64,000 nt of DNA. Source: Paramoeba atlantica. Lineage: Eukaryota; Discosea. Location of the stretch: the NCBI GenBank assembly GCA_977017575.1, contig CDRNVI010000147.1:1-64000 (forward strand), written 5' to 3'. The notes beneath the pieces were generated by a model that saw nothing but the letters and a program-made list of their open reading frames with translations, was not told where the DNA came from and made no database searches. Below are positions 60,201-64,000 of this stretch, in pieces (the stretch's first letter is position 1; every line of letters begins with the position of its first letter). The position numbers and the translations under genes are program-made.

Positions 60201-60779
60201 CAATGCTGTGGGATAAATGCAACGAAGAAGCACACACGATTAGTCCGTTTCCTAGGTGAATTGTGTGCCAAAGCAGGGGTGCCCCATGTTATAGAACCTC
60301 GAGTACATTCATCATTCTTCTGCACCAAATGTAAGGCCACCATATCCGAAGAGCTCTCTGAACATCACCCATGCAGAGCAAGACGTATGCGATCAGGCCC
60401 TGATCTCGGTATCATGTGGTCCCATCTCGGAGAAATTCTCTACGATGTCACCGTAGTTCACAGTTGTGCCCCGAGCTATGCCAAAACCTCCGTCGAGCAG
60501 TTAATCCAAAATGCCCTTGAGCGCAAGCACAAAAAATACGTTGTACAAGGGGGCATACCGAAAGAAAGTTTCAGCTGCTTGGCAATGACCGAATTAGGAC
60601 AGTTGCACAACAACACGAAAACTCTCATTGTCTCGCTCGCACAACGGTCACAACAAAACGTGAAGGATGTCAAAGAAGCGTTCCAACTTGAAATAGAGAA
60701 GATGAACGCGTACACAATTGCCACGCAACTCCGACAATACTTTCCACCGATTCAGTGGCTCGGAGGACTTGAACACTAA
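57207..60779 (+). CDS. Element C protein: reverse transcriptase with restriction-like endonuclease
   Basis: 1,190 aa from its own ATG (MSEPPPRAAQ), although the frame is open upstream into element B. Residues about 35-115 form the GSWDQF module (ANRHEIGSWDQF … YTTPIPQHIP … EE) shared with 21152-22567 and with 61018-61842. At 205-282 lies the WGKGTTCELHWKFR…GFLYLPAS domain. RT: GASPGPTGLSEAM, NGIRPIAIGET, AIDYKNAYNTP, GVRQGSALSS, YMDD (687-690). Endonuclease: CPGC…H…CTQCCG knuckle, IEPRVHSSFFCTKC, GPD (1065-1066) and D1080 in YDVTV, with the same 14-residue PD-D spacing as element A. All core motifs are intact, so the protein looks competent. Confidence 0.88.
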   Translation: MSEPPPRAAQGTPSHQQQNTAAVRSTGVKEHNLNFTEQANRHEIGSWDQFEANKKLIQDASTYDDLMYTTPIPQHIPLNWQKKMEHKAQSIEKNPTSDHGRHNTKDEETAFASVRRNEILRRSQTGESSLKIKIRKETRLKKTPKKVKVILRSSDLTKANLGQADMSHDEGSESSSASGSDISEDDRVAEVAEETMKAPDQILKIINDWGKGTTCELHWKFRHSSEIYQSIGEVVTRHSRKGAIRVKISYTPQHQPGPSGFLYLPASHKINIFRLRVVKLNRIVTQTPFLDIEETQDCDTGCDLEPLPPLAHIDPTFAAHVIAIFRSILRGYPTLKLITEKTSVWHKFLNAPRDSLTTVRQAIQRKYHVPNKLRNEEPAFSSPDEKLEREVDRRSIRSALRTARAGNLSKATRILDNVYFDSNLSVEEKVAELKSLHPDGERPQAQTDADPRTGIIEKHELRAAIEKLAPGASPGPTGLSEAMLRLLADDEESSTALCHMLRDVVNGEIASSVRDRLTRCRLMAINKPQNGIRPIAIGETLLKVCGSILLNRNEEKLKKFFQPVQRGILQKNACEGIVHEVLDEYDKGHAILAIDYKNAYNTPTRQAIFEALKKDGIFKPFMRIFNLEYGDSSDLLFFANNSLHSIVKSTSGVRQGSALSSLYFCALIQDSLKEIEESFPDVTVRAYMDDITLSSTNPLSLQTAFLHLHESSRLLGLEMNFQKCEWFKKTDTPWTPQTLQAMGVACPQETVKILGAYIGQDEMVSECLKKKMDKHKCLFRRLRLMGPSNLSLAILNRCAIPRQDYHLRVHKPEASLEIAQQFDAEVGSIIQHWFNATGPTAKLATLPQYLGGLGLTPSCLKQKHFFQASRKAIEEQSKTNNAPVVIAGSKRNRALNERDSQKNDTSKRLVMKAIRSEQKRFATELRKDMRLKELMERGSATFHHLQSTSNYINPYLFRFCIMMRLGIVPENMPKSVVCPGCLTEYSSDTIFQHIPGCTQCCGINATKKHTRLVRFLGELCAKAGVPHVIEPRVHSSFFCTKCKATISEELSEHHPCRARRMRSGPDLGIMWSHLGEILYDVTVVHSCAPSYAKTSVEQLIQNALERKHKKYVVQGGIPKESFSCLAMTELGQLHNNTKTLIVSLAQRSQQNVKDVKEAFQLEIEKMNAYTIATQLRQYFPPIQWLGGLEH

Positions 60780-61017
60780 TCTGAATTTCCTTTCACTTAC
60801 AACCTCTATTCGATTTGATAAAATTCCCCGTCATCTACGTTGATATCATCTCATGATCTAAGTTGATATTAACTTATTTCAGATAAAGAGCTCACGGAGA
60901 GTATTGCTGCTGTTAATGTCTGTACTTTTCTCAATATGCTTTACAATAGGAGGAACCAAGGAGTGAATTTTGTTTGTTTGGAGTGAATTTTGCTTGTTTT
61001 AATAGTTTACTCATTAT

Positions 61018-61842
61018 TCATTCTTTATATTCTTGGTAGGTGTTCTTTATAAAAAGTGTGTTCTTTATAAAAAGTGTGTTCTTAAGCTTGTGAATTTTAT
61101 TAAGCAAAGAATGTAAAGTCACTGGAGGCAGTAGTTTTGTTCGCTCCCGCCCACCTCCCCACGCCGTGTGCCGGCGAACACCCACTCGTAAGTCAGGAAG
61201 TACTGCCGGGCCATCTCCTAAAGGTCCTCGCCGGTGTTCTCGGTACGTGGCAGCCTCGAGAAGAGAAATGAAACTTCTGAGAATAGCGTCAGGATCCTGC
61301 TGATTGTTGTTGTTATTGTTCATGATGAAAAGCAGAACTGAGTAAAAAGGAAGCGCTGAGACTTTTATCTGCTTTGATGGTGGTGGTTTAAGTTTTCTCT
61401 CGTGTTTTGACCCCGAGTGTGGGCTAGATTTGATTCGAATAGCTTCTTGTGTCTGACTTGAATTGGGAGAAGCTCTGGGTCGCAGCTGCATTCCGTTTGA
61501 AAGCTTCTTTATGACTGGAGGTTCCTGCGTTTTAGAGGCTGTCACACTGGAATACTTGTCCTCTTCGTCTCGATGCTTATCGTGTCCTTGATCCGGCGTT
61601 GTGTCTACACCTATCTCTTCCACGACGCGTGTTAGTTTCTCGTTCCACTCTTTCGATGTGTGTGCGGGTATGCCTGTTGTATAAAGCAAATCGTTGTATG
61701 TACTTGGCTTGTTGTTCGTGAGTTTTTCGTTAGCGGCAAATTGGTTCCATGATCCGAGTTCATGCCTGTTAGCTTCTCTGGTGAAATCAACATTCTGGTC
61801 TTCGTAGTCGCGTTCTCTGCAGGTGAATTGACGCGTGAACAT
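61018..61842 (-). CDS. SL-headed LINE N-terminal fragment with GSWNQF module, minus strand
   Basis: Begins at the ATG at 61842, 32 bases after a 17-base SL fragment (61875-61891, minus). The first ~190 residues match the N-terminal module of element C and of ORF1 at 21152 (TREANRHELGSWNQF, YTTGIPAHT, TTPDQGH…EE), then a basic Ser/Pro region. After about 61360 the sequence changes character: a T-rich run, an ATG, an Asn/Gln stretch, then GC-rich codons (LLEAATYREHRRG onward), probably a junction with another sequence. RT is absent. Only the 5' end of an element is preserved, which is unusual for LINE truncation. Confidence 0.6.
   Translation of the reverse strand: MFTRQFTCRERDYEDQNVDFTREANRHELGSWNQFAANEKLTNNKPSTYNDLLYTTGIPAHTSKEWNEKLTRVVEEIGVDTTPDQGHDKHRDEEDKYSSVTASKTQEPPVIKKLSNGMQLRPRASPNSSQTQEAIRIKSSPHSGSKHERKLKPPPSKQIKVSALPFYSVLLFIMNNNNNNQQDPDAILRSFISLLEAATYREHRRGPLGDGPAVLPDLRVGVRRHTAWGGGRERTKLLPPVTLHSLLNKIHKLKNTLFIKNTLFIKNTYQEYKE
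61041..61085. repeat. 18-bp-period dimer resembling the satellite
   Basis: Two and a half copies of an 18-bp unit (TGTTCTTTATAAAAAGTG). Compared with the main satellite GTGGTCTTAATACAAAAA, the core GTGTTCTTTATAAAAA matches at 13 of 16 positions. It may be a diverged relic or a seed. Confidence 0.5.
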
Positions 61843-61874
61843 TCGGTTTTTGAATAGAATAGATATAATGAAAT

Positions 61875-61891
61875 CAACAAGGTACAGAAAC
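61875..61891 (-). other. Spliced-leader 3' fragment (17 nt), minus strand
   Basis: Reverse complement reads GTTTCTGTACCTTGTTG, cut at the same SL position as in element C. Followed by a T-rich leader and ATG. Confidence 0.7.
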
Positions 61892-61905
61892 AACGGCTAG
61901 GGGGG

Positions 61906-61931
61906 ACCTTCGATGAATCTTCGTCGAAGGT
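61906..61931. repeat. Hairpin ACCTTCGATGAA/TTCGTCGAAGGT
   Basis: A 12-bp inverted repeat with one G-T pair and a 2-base loop, of the same TTCGATGA vocabulary as the TIR element ends at 11854-11962. Confidence 0.6.
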
Positions 61932-62223
61932 GTTTTTGACTTTTTTTGACTTTTTTTCTGTATTGTTAGATAACGTCCCGCCCACCCACCGGCCCCCGCG
62001 CCGGCCAGGCGCGATGCCCTATCGTATAGTTTTGATTTTTTTTAAGACCCTTTCTTTTGTTAAGACTTTTTTTGACTTTTTTAACTTTTTGTTTTTGAAC
62101 GAATTTTTCCATTGGCTGTTGAAAACACGTTGCATGAAACATATAATTTCATTTTAATTTCAATAATTTTTTGTTTTTTTGTCTGAATTCTGACTTTCCG
62201 TTTTCTTTCACATTTTGGCTTGG

Positions 62224-62257
62224 GGGTACGTTCGTTGATTTCTCAACGAACGTACCC
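62224..62257. repeat. Perfect 15-bp hairpin with TTTC loop
   Basis: Stem GGGTACGTTCGTTGA, loop TTTC, then its exact complement. The loop and closing TGA/TCA are the same as in the hairpin at 11886-11911 although the stem sequence differs. It may be one end of a TIR-like element spanning about 61906-62257. Confidence 0.75.
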
Positions 62258-62335
62258 TGTGACCGTAAAAAATCTGCAGGACCTTAGAGGGAGGAGGAAG
62301 AAAGGCCCAACTGATAACTACTTGATAATCTTGAC

Positions 62336-62574
62336 CAACTACCTTGATAACAAATTTTAGTACCCATTCGTGGGAAGCAATTTGCGAAGCCCAACTACCT
62401 TGATAACAAATTTTAGTACCCATTTTGGCCGCGCGGGGGCCCCCGCGTGAGCGGGGGTGCGCGCGGCCGCGAAACGGCGAGGGCCCGCGTGAGCGGGCCT
62501 GAGCCGTACCCCGCGTAGGGTTCCCCTGTGCGTCGTTAGTGGGAAGCAATTTGCGAAGCTCACTGAATTTCGTT
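62336..62574. repeat. GC-rich structured repeat, copy 3
   Basis: Same family as 12452-12654, with both GTGA-loop hairpins and the flanking GTGGGAAGCAATTTGCGAAG repeats. The 5' part is doubled (AACTACCTTGATAACAAATT at about 62337 and 62393). It interrupts the minus-strand RNase H LINE sequence at 62574. Confidence 0.8.
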
Positions 62575-62710
62575 CTTTCGGTTCTCCCCTATACAGCGCA
62601 CATGTTGGTATTTGCTTATAACCATCCCACAACGGCGTCCCTGTCGCTATTCTGCGCATCTTATTGACTTCTGTGTCAAGTATCTTTAATTCTACACCTG
62701 TCGGAATCAA
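62575..62710 (-). pseudogene. RNase H LINE, post-RT fragment, minus strand
   Basis: Encodes LKILDTEVNKMRRIATGTPL and DGYKQIPTCALYRGEPK, matching the region after RT in 29408-30622 (CEVNRMRRLALG … CDALYGN). It is broken by the GC-rich repeat. The 3' ~82 bases recur at 63918-64000, ending at the same base. Confidence 0.7.
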
Positions 62711-62879
62711 AGAGGCTAAACCGTTACCTTAGGTAATGCAAATAAGGCGCCCCTTGACCAAAAAAAAAACCACTCTATCTTTTGAGGGTGGATATAAAAA
62801 AAAACACATCACACATTCCAAAAATTTGACCGAATGGCACCCACCCTAGTTTCTTAGTACCTTGTTATATATTCGGTAC
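62711..62879. other. Interval without a gene
   Basis: Contains A-rich runs around an inverted pair (CCACTCTATCTTTTGAGGGTGG, about 62771) and a GGTACC-type palindrome near 62874. No coding sequence or RNA gene recognised. Confidence 0.4.
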
Positions 62880-63516
62880 CGGGCGGTGCCACCCATTCTG
62901 CATTGTCGGAAAGTCCATCATAATGACCCAGTTGATATGCGCGACGGTAATTGTGCCAGAAATTCCATGTATGCTCGGAGTGTACGTGTACTATGAAAGA
63001 TACTTCTCTTGACCAGTTGATAATGCCAATAAGAAAGTTGAAAGCTCTGCCCGTATTGGTGTTGCGTTAATAGAGTCCAACGTTTTGTCGTTAGTCGCTA
63101 GAATCTCGTTTCCTTCGAAGGCTACAGCACATGCCCCTGCGAATATATTGTTCGAAAGCTTTCTCACTGAACCATCACAATATATATGAAGCAAGTTGTT
63201 ATGGGGCCAAAGTGTCTCACCCTCCTCTTGAAACTGCAATGCGTGCCATTTTTCCAGAGAGTTTTGATTCGATTGCAGAATCTTTGCAACTTCTGCTATT
63301 CTTTTAGTTGAATCAAAAGGATTATAATAGGCGATAGGTTCTAGTCGTTGGTACAAATTCTGAATAAGATTACGCCAAGAACATCGATCAAGTGCCCGTT
63401 CGTGCATTTCTATTGGATCTATTGCTAGATCCTGGGCACAAGCTTCAGACAATGAGCGTATGCGTGCCTCTTCCCTTATGTTCCATAATGCAACATTCGC
63501 AAAAGGGGAATCATGC
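62880..63516 (-). pseudogene. RNase H LINE fragment, minus strand
   Basis: From 63521 downward: RHDSPFANVALWN and RIRSLSEACAQDL match the HLIRGNNPF…PTLSEACAEDM region of 29408-30622, followed by RNase H motifs HIYCDGSV (D) and TPIRAELSTFLL (E). The frame stops at about 62991, but homology continues in another frame to about 62885 (HVHSEHTWNFWHN … aligned with IHTDSHYVWDWYHN), where the third catalytic Asp reads His. A diverged, broken copy from a family distinct from the array. Confidence 0.7.
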
Positions 63517-63749
63517 CGCAAAAGAAAGTCGCAACATATGTGGACTCCAATTTAATTCCGCGCGAGCAATTCGTATGCCTACCGCTTTTGACAGGTGGTG
63601 CCATGAACAAGAGCACTATAAATTTCCTCCATAGCCTCGCGGATGCAAACGGATTCGAACGCCGTCATATTCTTGAGGACTTCAAGTTGCTTCTTCAAGA
63701 ATTGAACGGAGCTCTCCTGGCTTCGCAACTGCGAAAGACAATGCAATAA
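63513..63749 (+). pseudogene. CRE/R2-type LINE C-terminal fragment, + strand
   Basis: 78 codons aligning with the last ~75 residues of element C (IPREQFVCL with IPKESFSCL; NKSTINFLHSLA with NNTKTLIVSLA; EDFKLLLQELNGALLASQLR with EAFQLEIEKMNAYTIATQLR). A heavily 5'-truncated copy inserted into the minus-strand RNase H LINE. Its AT-rich 3' UTR extends to about 63915, without a clear poly(A). Confidence 0.7.
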
Positions 63750-63917
63750 AACAGGTCATCTCATATTACAAGATGTTATTATTACAAGATTTTATCATTA
63801 CTAAGATCACTATCAGATTACAACCAAACATTAAATGGCATTTTCCATACTTCATCTCATGGTCTTAGCAAAAGGTGTCCAACTAGTTTAGCGCGGTTGA
63901 CTCTCAGGAGCGTTGAA

Positions 63918-64000
63918 ACTTTCGGTTCTCCCCTATACAGCGCACATGTTGGTATTTGCTTATAACCATCCCACAACGGCGTCCCTGTCGCTATTCTGCG
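63918..64000 (-). pseudogene. RNase H LINE post-RT fragment, second copy, minus strand
   Basis: Identical over ~82 bases to 62575-62656 (encoding RRIATGTPLWDGYKQIPTC and on). It runs off the window. It could be the upstream half of the copy at 62880-63516, split by the + strand LINE fragment. Confidence 0.7.

Larger units (their letters stand above)
57152..61010 (+). mobile_element. SL-headed CRE/R2-type LINE (element C)
   Basis: Runs from the SL fragment through a 38-base leader and a 1,190-aa ORF to an AT-rich 3' region. No poly(A) was found, so the 3' end (about 61010) is approximate and may be truncated by the minus-strand element beyond. It is a different family from A and B: its protein carries an extra N-terminal module and YMDD instead of YQDD. 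Confidence 0.75.

Noticed and set aside
62862-62875. Possible SL fragment TACCTTGTT in the gene-free interval
   Set aside because: Only nine bases match, with no leader or ATG following; chance is sufficient.

Overview
The window is repeat-dense nuclear DNA from a eukaryote. The best clue to the lineage is a 39-base sequence that occurs three times (21069-21107 on +; 12387-12425 and 16556-16594 on -). Its 3' half reads CAGTTTCTGTAC[C/T-rich]TTG-like, closely matching the 3' half of kinetoplastid and diplonemid spliced leaders (SL). Shorter 13-17 base pieces of the same 3' end sit just upstream of the start codons of four more retroelements. I infer a trans-splicing euglenozoan (diplonemid or kinetoplastid), in which retroelement RNAs receive the SL and are copied back with it. 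A tyrosine-recombinase retroelement in VIPER-like order (YR, then RT-RNase H) and many CRE/R2-type LINEs with restriction-like endonucleases fit that placement. No ordinary host gene was recognised.

Layout. 1-20274: four arrays of an 18-bp satellite. They are interrupted twice by the same 1,299-bp element, which has about 100-bp imperfect terminal inverted repeats and an 8-bp target duplication, so element plus array form a 4,169-bp higher-order unit. 20275-26343: a 5'-truncated LINE tail with poly(A), followed at once by an SL-headed LINE. That LINE has a zinc-finger ORF1 and an ORF2 carrying RT, restriction-like endonuclease and, unusually, a C-terminal RNase H. 26654-28977: an incomplete YR retroelement fossil. 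29154-46536: a short piece of a ~177-bp satellite, then the 3' part of a second LINE type whose RNase H end has been amplified into about 22 tandem 748-bp units. Nearly every unit keeps a 240-codon ORF with all catalytic residues, and the units follow a three-unit higher-order pattern. 46537-49795: array flank, a reverse-strand CRE/R2-type LINE fragment and the main ~177-bp satellite array. 49942-60779: a head-to-tail stack of CRE/R2-type LINEs, including two full-length proteins (1,162 and 1,190 aa) and one copy broken by, and fused in frame to, the next. 61018-64000: reverse-strand SL-headed element head, hairpin-rich repeats, and nested fragments of both LINE types.

How it fits together. 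The locus grows in two ways: by nested LINE insertion, mostly on + and often at or just after an older poly(A) tail, and by unequal exchange, which expands the 18-bp, ~177-bp and 748-bp tandem arrays. Protein modules recur in different element types: an N-terminal GSWDQF-type domain, a WGKG/GFLYLP domain and RNase H. This suggests that chimera formation is common here. The tandem RNase H array, each unit with an intact ORF and a plausible trans-splice acceptor, is the strongest candidate for an undescribed system.
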